Both the position numbers and the translations under genes were made by a program. Below the pieces are notes generated by a model that ran no database searches, was not told where the DNA came from, and worked only from the letters and a program-made list of their open reading frames with translations. A DNA stretch of 64,000 bases from Glandiceps talaboti (taxonomy: Eukaryota; Hemichordata; Enteropneusta; Spengelidae). Positions 18,226 through 31,602 of this stretch are shown here, in pieces. The stretch is from NCBI RefSeq assembly GCF_964340395.1, contig NC_135569.1, positions 13,887,019-13,951,018 of the forward strand. Direction: 5' to 3'. Numbering within the stretch: position 1 is the stretch's first letter; every line of letters starts with the position of its first letter.

Positions 18226-18506
18226 AGGAGAAATGAAGTTGCCTTGGTGTTTCACTCATGGGACATGATGTTATTGACACAAAGATAGACACAATAGTAA
18301 AAATATCAGAGGCCAAATACACACACAGCAAGATCCTTTACCCAATCACACTGAAAAGTGATAAAGCATTTACAGTGCAGTAGAAAATAGGCTTCGGCTG
18401 CCACAGTTACACATATATACTTGTTAACTTTCCAAGTGATAATCCACATAATCTACATCTCCACCGTGCATGGCATCTCTATAATTGTAATTTCTTTCAT
18501 TTGAAG

Positions 18507-18568
<62 letters not shown>

Positions 18569-18616
18569 AACTTTGTATCCCATTAATGAATCACCAAGGT
18601 AACTTCTTTTCTCCTG
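18226..18616. mobile_element. (TG)n-carrying MITE, AGGAGAAATGAAGTT family, copy 1
   Basis: Left end CAGGAGAAATGAAGTTGCCT then TGGTGTTTCACTCATGG; right end 'cattaatgaatcaccaaggt' then AACTTCTTTTCTCCTG, its inverse. A (TG)n run (18509-18565) lies near the right end. The same architecture is found at 46039-46427 and 61167-61693, with a decayed copy at 54005-54215. Confidence 0.8.
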
Positions 18617-19334
18617 CAACTACTATAATGGATATGGTTTTCCTTAAATGTTGTTTCTGTTAACCCAATTTCTAAGTTTTTACGTCATTTGTGGTAATAA
18701 AGTTAGAGTTATTAGTTACTAAATAACTTCCAAAAATAAAAGCGGACTAGATGAAATGGTTTACACTGTTGTCAAAATACCCACTCTTTGGATTATTAAA
18801 ATTTATGGATAGAAAATTAATTGTCAATAAACAGAGCAGTGCGAGCTGCCCATTAGAGTTCGGCATTCTGTTTCATGGAATACTAGAACACAGTACGTGA
18901 CAATTTACCACAGTTTACATATTTGCTTTGTGTTTTGCTCAGACACCGAACGTTTAGCAAGCCTGATTTTGACCTAAATGTCATTTTTTTTTACAAAAAG
19001 AATGTTCAAAATGTCAAAATTTAGACTATTTTACATTGATCAAATACAAAATTATTTAAAATTTTGTATTATTAAAATAAAAATTATTAAAATTTATAAA
19101 ACATAATCTAAAATTCCCAGTTTGAACAAAATGTTTTAAAATCGCCAAAAGGAATGAAATTATGTCTGTATGTTGGCGATATAGTAACTGTCACGTTGTC
19201 AGAAATCGAGAACCTAATCTACGAAAAAATCCTTTATTTGAAGCTTGTGTAAAACACTGACTGTGCTTAGTTACTGCTTCTGTGCATACCTTTGAAAACT
19301 TTCATTTCAAACATACAGAAAACATACAATATCA

Positions 19335-19696
19335 TTAAGGCCCCAAAAAAGTTTTTGGTCCCGGTTACCCTAATCCACCTAGTACTTTAAGCCGACACTA
19401 CACTTTTTTTTACGTATTCGAGAAAAAAAATAAAATCTTGAAAATTGTTGAAGTCTCACGAGAAATAGTGGATGCGGAAACTGACATCAACTTAAAAAGA
19501 CAATACAAAACTGTTCCTCCAATCTGTAATGGCTGTACATATGATGAAAAGAAACCAATAACAGAGACCGTATGGAAAACAAGGGAAACATAACTACCTG
19601 AACTATACACTTCATATGAAGAAAAAAAAATTCTACCTACCCCATCTATTCTAATATTAAATATAATCGGAACCACACAATTTCTTTTACGCCTAA
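19335..19696. mobile_element. GGTTCCGGTTACCC MITE, copy 1
   Basis: Ends are TTAAGGCC ... GGTCCCGGTTACCC on the left and TAATCGGAACCACAC ... CGCCTAA on the right, inverted to each other. The middle contains 'agaaatagtggatgcggaaa' and 'caatctgtaatggctgtaca'. Three further copies lie at 40511-40893, 47163-47530 and 60063-60431. Confidence 0.85.
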
Positions 19697-20024
19697 TTTT
19701 GATAAAATAGAAAATAAAACCAATTGGAATGATTTAGAAAGATAAGCCGTGCTATTCATAGCCAATTTGACCTCGATTGCTCTTACGGCGGAAGAAATTA
19801 CAATGTTAATTTGTTCATTATAGTAGCGAACAGGTGGTCTAAATTACTTTTGAAATGTGCTGGTACTAGGTTATTGTGTTCACAAGAATAAGCTTCTGAA
19901 TGTTACATGACATTTAATGTTTGAATGATCATTTTCTGTATTTAACGTCAATGACTCACACATTTATATATAAACAAAACGCCGTGATGTGTTCAAGTTA
20001 TTGCTTTATTCAGACATTAAAATT

Positions 20025-20640
20025 TCGAAGGAGGATAAACATCTAATGTTACAGTGATGACGTATGACGTATGCATAAATTGGCATAATACAAATTACTA
20101 CAGAATATACAACCTCTCTCTATGACCTGTTACAATTACGTAAGATTATTCAGACATTAACATTTCAAAGCACTATAAAATATTCAAGGTTACAGTGATG
20201 ACAGTAGTCATAAGATTATGACGTATATGCAAATTAGCATACATGCAAATTAGTACAGAATATACAACCTTCTCGATGACATGTTACAATAACAATATTA
20301 TTCAGACATTAAAATTTGAAAGCACGATAAATAGACATCAACTAATGACGTTTATACAAATTAACATATATGCAAATTACTATACAATTTAAACCTTTCT
20401 CGATGAATTGTTACATTATAATATATTTCTTTTTTTATTGAAAATTTCCGAAATTTGATAAATACTCAAGGTTACAGTGATCATATCAATTATATGACGT
20501 ATGTACAAATTTGCATAATTTGTCAAAGCATAATTAAAAGTCAAGGTTACAGTGAGGACATATGACGTATATAAAAATTTGCATATATGCAAATTACAAC
20601 CTTTTCTGGTCGAACTGTTACAATAAGAGAGACCTATTAA
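20025..20640 (+). repeat. Degenerate tandem array with recurring TGACGTA and ATGCAAAT motifs
   Basis: Units of about 110-150 bp share, in order, TTATTCAGACATTAA, 'aaggttacagtga', TGACGTAT, ATATGCAAATTA, 'acagaatatacaacct', 'ctcgatga' and TGTTACAAT. Units begin near 20009, 20147, 20297, 20450 and 20535, with a partial unit at 20810-20890 beyond an inserted GAACTTGCAA element. TGACGTA is a CRE/ATF core and ATGCAAAT the POU octamer; both persist while other positions drift. Confidence 0.75.
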
Positions 20641-20657
20641 TTCGGACTCTAAATAGA

Positions 20658-20788
20658 GAACTTGCAATCCAGACTGAGCATTCTCAGACGCAACATTATT
20701 GTAACATTATTGTTTACAATACTATTTTATTAGTATTTATTATCACATTTCCCATGATGCAACATTCAATATGGCGTTTTACAAGTTC
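20658..20788. mobile_element. GAACTTGCAA element, short copy
   Basis: Left end GAACTTGCAATCCAGACTGA then GCATTCTCAGACGCAA; right end TTTTACAAGTTC. The interior 'ttagtatttattatcacatt' plus 'tcccatgatgcaacattca' is shared with 21421-21662. It sits within the TGACGTA/ATGCAAAT array. Confidence 0.65.
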
Positions 20789-21420
20789 CCTATTGTACTA
20801 GCACGATGATATGTCAAGGTTACAGTGATAATATGACGTAGGTATAATTTAACATATATGCAAAATACTATTCATTACATAATCTTTCTGACTGACTGTC
20901 ACAGTATTGAATGTAATATAATTGAACTGGTATATGTCTGAATTAAAACAAAACCATACATTTCATAGCATCTAATCTACAAATTTGAAACAAACCACTT
21001 TTTCACATTAGAAAAATCAATATGACTAAGAAAATATGACGATATATCGTTACATTGTTGTAATAAGTTAAACTTCTCTATGTAAGTTCATCATGGAGGG
21101 AGGAAACAAAACATGAATGAAAACAGACTCATCCGTTGGCATCCAAGTCAGTCACACTACATGCTAATATAAGAAAACGTGACATTTCATCTATGTACAT
21201 TCAGATTATTAAAAAATTAAAAGTTATATGAACAACTATTCTCACACCTTAATTAAATTACATATTGTTGGTAACCTTTTCACATCGCCATTCTGTTCAA
21301 CACCTTCGCCTATTTTGATCAATCTAGCATTAATATTGACACTAAGGACAAGTAAATATTGTATTCAAAACATATTAGTTTCCATATCTCGAGTAAAAGA
21401 AGATAACTTACTTAATACGT

Positions 21421-21662
21421 AACTTGCAATCCAGACTGCGCATGCTCAGACGCAAAGGACTATGGGATTATATGTGGTTATTGTAATAGCTAATCTTGCG
21501 CTACTGATAAAATTAACCTCCCACAATTGTCAGGGTAACAATGAATTGATTATTTGTGGTTTACAAATAATGTAAAAAATAGTGTTTACAATACTAATTG
21601 ATTAGTATTTATTATCACATTTCCCATAATGCAACATTCAACATGACTGGTTTGCAAGTTCA
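21421..21662. mobile_element. GAACTTGCAA element, longer copy
   Basis: Left AACTTGCAATCCAGACTGCG and right GGTTTGCAAGTT are inverted. It is about 110 bp longer than the copy at 20658-20788 because of extra sequence after CAGACGCAAAGGACTATGG, so the short copy is probably an internal deletion. Confidence 0.65.
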
Positions 21663-22371
21663 CTAAGGCATATTGTATGCCTATTATAGCTAATAATATG
21701 GCCACTTGAATTCGTGATAATTTTTCGTTAAATGTACGAAAATTCGTCTTTATTTTATACTTGGAAAGCTGATCGGGAAAAATTCTAACAGTACCTATTC
21801 TTGTAATGTCGAGAGCTTTAAAAAATCACTTCTTTCCAGAAAGTTACCCAAAAATCACGAGAAGTAAGATATTTCCCAGAGGAGATAATCTTTAATTACA
21901 GCTGTATTTAAAAAAAAAAAACCAACACTTTTAAAACTTTGTAAATATCTCACTAAGTAGAATATTCCCAAATGGTTTTCAAATGTATTTAATATTTTCA
22001 TCTATTTTATCTTCATAGTCAGATATATTTTTATCAATATTCAGTAAATTAAAATCCCTCCACATAATATAACACAGTGATGGTAAAGTTCACTTGGTAA
22101 GCGTATGGATAACTATATAATGATTGGTCGCTGTTAATCAATATAGAAATTTCACGGTAATAAATTACAATCATTAAAATAAAGGCTGACACTAATTAAA
22201 ATTCCAAAACTTCAATGCATTAAATGTAAATGGTGATTAAATAAATCTGTTGGTATAATCTTTCTTGCATAAGTTGAAAATCTGCTATTTTTGAAGATTG
22301 TGAATTGTATGTGTGTTTGTATTTGTATTTGCATTTGTATGTGTTTGCGTTTGTTTGTTTGTTAGTTTGTT

Positions 22372-22375
<4 letters not shown>

Positions 22376-22413
<38 letters not shown>

Positions 22414-22507
22414 TATATACAATGTATACATATATGTGTGTGTACGTGTGTGTGTATGTATGTATGTATGTATGTATGTATGTATGTATGTATATTATAT
22501 ATATTAC

Positions 22508-22556
<49 letters not shown>
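22376..22556 (+). repeat. (TA)n - (TATG)n - (TA)n microsatellite
   Basis: Two TA runs flank a (TATG)n run, with short unique bridges. The frames rich in Tyr, Ile and Val across it are repeat artefacts. Confidence 0.97.
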
Positions 22557-22557
<1 letters not shown>

Positions 22558-23199
22558 GTATATGTATATATATGTGTATGTGTATACATATAGTTTATGG
22601 GATTAATTTACATGCAATTTGTTTTTTTAATAATTCTGCAGTTAGTAATCATGACAGTATTAAATTATCAACAAATGCTACATTTAATTGTATAGTGCAT
22701 TCAGCGCGTCATCCTACAAAACCAAAATGACCATCAGAATAGATTTTGACAATGTACAAAACTATGTAAACGTTAAACAAAAAGTGGCCTTGGAGAAAAA
22801 ATATATTACCTAATATGGTACTACAGGCACTATTGATCTACAATATAATGTAAAGCGATATAGTTATCTGTAGCGCATGCGCGAGTTGTGGCACCTCATG
22901 ATCACGTGACCATCTAGTGTCCAATTGGGAAGTGTGATAATGAGACAGAAGTTTACGGCCTTGACGGAGATAGAAATGGTTGTGTCATTGGTTTACGACA
23001 AAAATGCTGTTTGGAAATAGGTCATCATAACCATCTTGGTTATTTGTTTAATGTAAATCGAAAATGAAAATTGTGTGACATTATCTGAATTTATCTAATG
23101 ATTAATAACTTTTGAACAGGTTTTACCTAACAATTTGTGCAACTTTAACAAATCTTACAAAATTGTTGGTCAGGGCGTTGTTCATGGACGAACACAAAT

Positions 23200-25586
<2,387 letters not shown>

Positions 25587-26582
25587 TGGCAATTTAGGAA
25601 CGGTGTATAGCCTCGGCAATAATAAATGTGACAGGTGCGTCGATCTGACTGCCGTTTATACTGTATTCCACTGGAATATGTTAAAATTAAAAAGACAAAT
25701 GATGCCAGCATCTCTTTATAAAGTCGTTTTCTCTTATTGTCAACAGTGTCATTTAGTTTGAGCAGGGGCCGTATGGTGTATCACATAACCATAGTTGTTT
25801 ATCACCAACTAGACACAATAATATGGAGTCGTCAGAAAGCTGTAGTCGGGTCAAAAATAACTGCTAATTTATGATCATTTTAGTATAATTATATGGTAAC
25901 GTAAGAAAAATATCCGATATCGACATTCCTTTAAACATCTCCCGCAAAAAAGAGCTAAATTTTGAAAATTAGTTTTGAACGATGTCGATTTTCGAAAGTA
26001 GCGGTGAGGCGGGTAAATATTTGGGACATATGCACGGATGTGTACTCGTTATTGTGGATGGCAACACGGTGTTTACATTCAATCTCCACCTTCTATTGTG
26101 TTCTGTGACGTCTATGTTATGGCGTCCACTCTCGGTTTCACAGACGTCACCTAGAATTCTACGGGTATCTTAGTACACTGTTATCGCTAGGTAGTCGGCA
26201 TTTGACGCGACAAGTGACGTAATGCGCAGTAAAAAAAATAGAAAAACCTCTTTGAACTAGTTTTTAGATTACACTATTCTAAATATTACCCAATGTTGTG
26301 TTTGTTACTAATGTAACAATGATTTGCGCACACTTATGTTTTCATAGATGACAAGTAAACTTTTGGTAAACGCATATTTTACCACACTGTTACTGATAAG
26401 GTCGTCACAATGTGACGTATACCGTGAAGTGGCGTTATATATGAAGTACTAAAGAACATGTATGAAATGGGCAGCAGTAATTTATAATTAAATATTATTT
26501 ATGAATGAGAACTCAATATATTTCAGTAGTAAATCAGTGTTTGTTTAATACAATACAAATCACAAGACTTGAAACAAAACGT

Positions 26583-26760
26583 CGTTTGGCTGAACAAAAT
26601 CTTACCATCTTTGCTACATTTTATCGCCTGGCACTACAAAATCTTACCAACATTGCTACATTTTATCGTTTGGCTCAACAAAATCTTACCAACTTTGCTA
26701 CATTTTATCGCCTCCTGGCACAACAAAAATCTTACCAACAAAGACATTTGTCAAACAAGA
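26583..26760 (+). repeat. Three-copy minisatellite, about 54 bp unit
   Basis: The unit reads 'caaaatcttaccaactttgc' then 'tacattttatcgcctggcac' and is repeated three times with small changes, plus a partial fourth. It is open in two frames, which explains two overlapping open frames (26505-26828 and 26569-26763); neither looks like a gene. Confidence 0.9.
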
Positions 26761-26860
26761 TGATAACGTGTAGCAATGTGAGTGAGATATTTGTTGAGCC
26801 AGGCTTTGATAAAATCTGTCAGTTTTAGTAAGATTATTATTCTTTCAGAACTCCTAATTT

Positions 26861-26969
<109 letters not shown>

Positions 26970-27069
26970 ATTTGATAGTGTCGTACAATTACTGTGTATT
27001 CATGCACTGTTCTTTTCTATTGTATTATATGGTACTACGTAAAAGTATAATACATACACACACACACAC

Positions 27070-27119
<50 letters not shown>

Positions 27120-27489
27120 AAGACGGATACTCAAAATAACGGAGAACGAATGGAATTATATGCGACACATACCACATAGAGGGCGTTATTTATAAAAGCA
27201 AACCATTCTACTGAATTTGGCTCTGTATTAAATATATACTCTTATTTCAGATATATGGGTTTTTGGATGGGCTCCATACTCAACCCGTTGTCATGCCAAC
27301 CCGACAAAAACATGGACACATTTCCCAGCCCAATTAGAAACATAACTTACAGCAATACAGTAAGTTTATTATGTGTATTATACCACGTTGAAGTTTAACT
27401 ACATGTATGTATGTATGTACGTATGTATGTATGTATCAGGCGAGTGGTAAACTAAATAGTTTAAGTCCATACAGTATGAATTTTGAGTG

Positions 27490-27590
27490 TGATACAATTA
27501 CTGTGTATTCATGCACTGTTCTTTTCTATTGTATTCTAAGTGTTTTAGTGTTAACTGATCTGGTACTACGTAACAGTATAATAGATATTT
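27490..27590 (+). repeat. Second copy of a sequence at 26985-27050
   Basis: Both contain 'acaattactgtgtattcatg' plus 'cactgttcttttctattgta', then 'tggtactacgtaa' and 'agtataata'. The copies are 500 bp apart in direct orientation, each beside simple repeats. Confidence 0.85.
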
Positions 27591-27706
27591 ATTGACAGGT
27601 AATGTAAGTGGCAGCATTTAGATAGATTGCACATGCTGTCAAAGATTCATTGGTATATATGTTAGCCACCTGTGATCTTTGTCTACTAATGCTGAAGCCG
27701 AGTAAA

Positions 27707-27708
<2 letters not shown>

Positions 27709-27750
<42 letters not shown>

Positions 27751-27838
27751 CTTCCATACGTACGCACACATACATACATACATACATACATACATACATA
27801 CATACATACATACATACATACATACATACATACATACA
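27709..27838 (+). repeat. (CA)n then (CATA)n microsatellite
   Basis: About 40 bp of CA dinucleotides, a short unique bridge, then about 70 bp of CATA tetramers, the complement of the TATG family so frequent in this window. Confidence 0.97.
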
Positions 27839-28043
27839 GAGACTTTGTCAAAGAGTGGGAGAGGTACACTGCGAGGAGAGACTAGGCCAGATGACACTAA
27901 ACTTATGATGTCATGTTATATTATGGCCACTTTGTTAATTTTAACTATTTTATCAAGTGCTAAAAATAAAAATATCGACACATCTATTGCTCAGTGAGGG
28001 ACAGAGACAGAGAGGCAGAGTTGGCCAAATGATGAAAGAGGGG

Positions 28044-30243
28044 TTAGTTTACTTTTTCTTTATGTCTTTTGCAAAGCATCCTTCCAATAAAAGAACACGT
28101 CTTCATAATAAAAAATACAGAAATTCCAATAACACAAACAGTGAAAGCAAAGACATCAATCAGATAGTACTGAAAGAAGTTGAGATGAACTGCCTGAGAT
28201 TGGAGATGTTTTCCTCCATGTTTGATAGCGTATTCAATCCAATAGATCATGGCATCTTTAGGAGACATCGGTTTATCCTTGTAAATAGTAGATAAACGAA
28301 CAGCATTCTCTTTATACCTGCAAGAAATATATAGAATACACATTTAATATGCACTGTGTGTCAGCAGTTTGATCAGATGAAGTTATAGCATAGTCGATCA
28401 TAAAAATGGCTATGTATGTATGTATGTATGTATGTATGTATGTATGTATGTATGTATGTATGTATGTATGTATGTATGTATGTATGTATGTATGTATGTA
28501 TGTATGTATGTATGTATGTATGTATGTACAGTACAGTTACTCTAATAGGCGTATGAGCAGACACTGTTAGTTAAAAATGCCAGAGACAATACAACTCATC
28601 CATTGCAAACAGACGTTCACAGAAAAAGCCTTTGACCAATGCAACATTCGTTTCTAGCTAATGGCTTTGGGAAAATAGGTACTACTGCTGTATAAACTTG
28701 ATTGTTGCATGTAGTAATTAACAGAGCTGCTGAGTACTGGCGGAGTGTCCTCTGTTTGCGAATGGGTAAAACACCCGCATATGTATGTTTTAAGCATTAG
28801 ATGATCTTAATATAGGTTCACCCTGTAACAAATAGTACCATGGTTTTGCTTGAACCTTTTTCACATACCGTGGATCATTGATCACCATGGTTACTGCTTC
28901 ATACAGGTCATCTGATGTTAGAGTTCGCACATCAAGACCTACACCCATTCCTTTATTAGTGATTGCTTTAATATTGTCATGCTGGTCGTAAAACAATGGT
29001 ATCCCAACCATGGGAACGCCATAGTTGATAGCTTCATAGATGCCATTCAGACCACCATGGTACACCAATGCTTTGGTCTTCGGGTGTCCTATAAATGAGA
29101 AGAGAATTTCATGAATTTTTGTACCAAAGAGAAAAACAGAGGAAGAACGGTCTTTCATATAAGCATGTTAGCATCATGAGTGTCCACATCTTTCTGAAAA
29201 GTGGTAATTAAACTAAAGCAAATATACATTCAACTTGCAAAGCTAAATCTGAAGGGAAAATTCACGCCAGAGACTTATTTATATTTTTTAGTAATTACTG
29301 CTATCAACATATGATCTAATCAGATCTTGGGTGATAAAAAAGAACCTTGCTAACTTACTCAAATTTGAAATCCTGTATTGAAGCCCTACTGCAATAACAT
29401 GTGTTCTGATATTTGTAGGTTTTCCTGTATGTTAAAGTTGAGTAAGTTACCAAGGTCAAAATTAAATGTAACAAAATCATCGATGGTGGAATTGTATATT
29501 TAAATAGCAATACTAAATCTTACCCACACTGAAACTGAACTTTCTCCCATAAATATTAGCAAATTCAAAATCTGATCAGATACTTTTACATTCTAATTAC
29601 GTAATCATGTCAAAATTTAACCACTTGCTGTTCTATTTAATGTTTCCTACCATAAAAGCGAATCTTGAGAAAACGTAAGCATTATGCTAATTAGTATAAT
29701 TAATATGAATAAATTGTAATTTCAGACAGCCAACTCAATTGATATTTTTGCTTGAGCTTACATATTCATTCACTATGTGGCAACGACGTGTGCCCTTGGC
29801 GGGCTTCATTTCATAGGCGAAAATCCTATCAAAACACGAGCGTCATCAAACGTTTGACAAGATATGCCGATATGGATATAGTAGATTCCCATGCATAAAG
29901 TAATTTTTAAATGTCCCGGGTTTTCTTAATCCCCTTTTATGAGCTGGCACGTTTGCTTACTTCACTTTGACAGGGTTTTAACGGTGTGGCTTTGCCTATA
30001 AGCACTTTCACAACCAGTACGGTAACTTATGTAACCAATGAGGGCGTCGTACAGGGAGATTCATGGGACATTTCCATAAGTTTACCTATTTTTGTAAAGT
30101 AGTCAGATGGATGATAAGTGGCTATTAAATTTTGACTTTTTTTTTACAACTTTACTGTATTTGCGTAATTGCTACTTGAAAAAGGTGAAACAACATAACC
30201 AAGTCCGTGTTTGTAGCTCATTGTGTTGTTGTTGTTGTTGTTG

Positions 30244-30279
<36 letters not shown>

Positions 30280-31602
30280 CGTCGTCGTCGTCGTCGTCGT
30301 CGTCGTTGTTGTTGTTGTTGTTTTGATTGTATTACCTAGTAGATCATTTTGTGGTAGCCATTTCATCAGTTTGAATTTGTCTGTCTCCACATATGCAGGC
30401 GGCTTGTCACCATCATATTTGGCAATTATCTTTTGAGGCAGTTTGTTCAGCCCCATAACGAACTTCCGAAAGTGTTCCCCATCATCCATTTTAACATAGG
30501 TGCCAAGGGAAAATATAACAATACCATATTCTCCAGACGATTGAACAAAGTCTTCAAGTTCCTGAAAAAAACCCGAAAGCAATAGTGTAATAAGTGGGAA
30601 TGAGCGTCTAGTCTACTTTTTGTAGGAATGGCGATGTCTATAGTGTTAATGAGATGATCTTGTCTGAAGTTATGCATTTTTATAAATATATAAAATCTTA
30701 ATTTTACAGTGTCAAGCTTCAATAAGAATGGTACCCACCTTATCCAAGGCTCTAACTGGCCTAACAAGATAACCACCTCCTAAGTATATCACATTCGGCA
30801 TTAACGGTCGAGGGAAGTCAAGAGCTAAATTCGTGCAAAATAGAAATAGTTCTGCATCGGCAAACATATCACGAATACTCAAATGTGGTGTGATGTTGTA
30901 CTTTTGCTGTATATCTCCATAGCCATTGAGTATTATGTTGATGGACACATATTTCATAACGTAGTAAGCCGAATTGTACACTCTATCGAGGAAAGACATT
31001 TTGTCTGTAAGACCTGTTCCTACACATGGAGTGTAAGCCAAATTATTCGGAATGTTATACATATATGCATCCCATTCAGGCATCACTCGATTTGCAGAAT
31101 ATAGGACGAATGGTCGATCGAGGTAATGGGCTAGGAGAACACCACATGGTGTGACCTCGCATGCTACTATGAGGTCAAATTCAGAATTCTTCAGGTGTGT
31201 TATCACTGTTTCATCAGAGATTATCAAATCACATACATGAATTAAGGCGTGCAAGGCTTTATACGAATTATACCACCCTACTTGTCCAGTTACGGCAACC
31301 TTGCTAATTTCATCTCCCTCGGTATCAGCAAAGTCGTACGTATCCTGAAAAGGAAGAATGTGTAATAAGCGTGAGCCGTGATAGTCAGGTTCAATAGACT
31401 CGACAACACCCGAGTAATAAACACTTGATACCAACAGCGTCACATTATGTCCCCGTTCTGCAAGGTCAACTGCCATGTTCTTGAAGACGACAAATAGACT
31501 ACCGAAGCTGTCGGTTGGTACAACCAATATTTTGCTGCACGATGCGTAGTTTATGGTAAGTACAGCTATAGTCAAGGTGTGAAGTACAAAACAGCGAACC
31601 AT
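28044..31602 (-). CDS. UDP-glycosyltransferase (UGT family), His-Asp pair replaced
   Basis: Four in-phase exons on the minus strand: 31602-30739, 30561-30336, 29088-28869 and 28317-28044, giving 527 residues, the usual length. Order: signal peptide (about residues 1-22), acceptor-binding N-terminal domain, sugar-nucleotide domain with [24 protein letters not shown], the signature [17 protein letters not shown] and [11 protein letters not shown], then a C-terminal membrane helix ([14 protein letters not shown]) and a short lysine-rich cytosolic tail (KRHKEKVN), typical of an ER type I enzyme. UGTs move a sugar from UDP-sugar to lipids or xenobiotics in the ER lumen. The spacing of the N-terminal segment resembles UGT8-type enzymes more than UGT1/2. 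By that spacing the catalytic His position is Leu36 and its Asp partner is Cys148 (FDLIVACE). All splice sites and the frame are intact, so this is not a decayed pseudogene. Family identity is near certain; substrate is unknown. Confidence 0.95.
28412..28527 (+). repeat. (TATG)n microsatellite
   Basis: About 116 bp of perfect TATG tetramers in the intron before UGT exon 4. Confidence 0.98.
30222..30321 (+). repeat. (TTG)n(TCG)n(TTG)n trinucleotide repeat
   Basis: TTG triplets flank a TCG block. On the transcribed strand this is (CAA)n(CGA)n(CAA)n, starting about 15 nt after the donor of UGT exon 2. A similar tract lies at 40087-40215, just after the end of the sialyltransferase gene. Confidence 0.95.

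Larger units (their letters stand above)
16656..23199. other. Intergenic spacer rich in repeats
   Basis: The 6.5 kb between the TMEM26-like gene (+) and the unknown gene (-) lie beyond the stop codons of both, since they converge. No exon was recognised. It holds two paired GCGCCAAATTAG sites (17590-17636), a MITE with (TG)n (18226-18616), a GGTTCCGGTTACCC MITE (19335-19696), a degenerate tandem array (20025-20640, plus 20810-20890), two GAACTTGCAA elements (20658-20788, 21421-21662) and a (TA)n/(TATG)n tract (22376-22556). The rest is AT-rich with nothing visible. Confidence 0.6.

Noticed and set aside
26505-26828. Repeat protein suggested by ILPTLLHFIAW-type units
   Set aside because: Open in two frames only because the 54 bp minisatellite unit is a multiple of three without stops; no start context or homologue known to me.
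28373-28564. Regular tetramer array examined as a CRISPR-like or satellite array
   Set aside because: It is a perfect (TATG)n microsatellite without spacers, and the window is clearly eukaryotic.
30107-30436. Open frame with poly-Cys/poly-Val over the TTG/TCG repeat
   Set aside because: Trinucleotide repeat artefact overlapping UGT exon 2 on the opposite strand.
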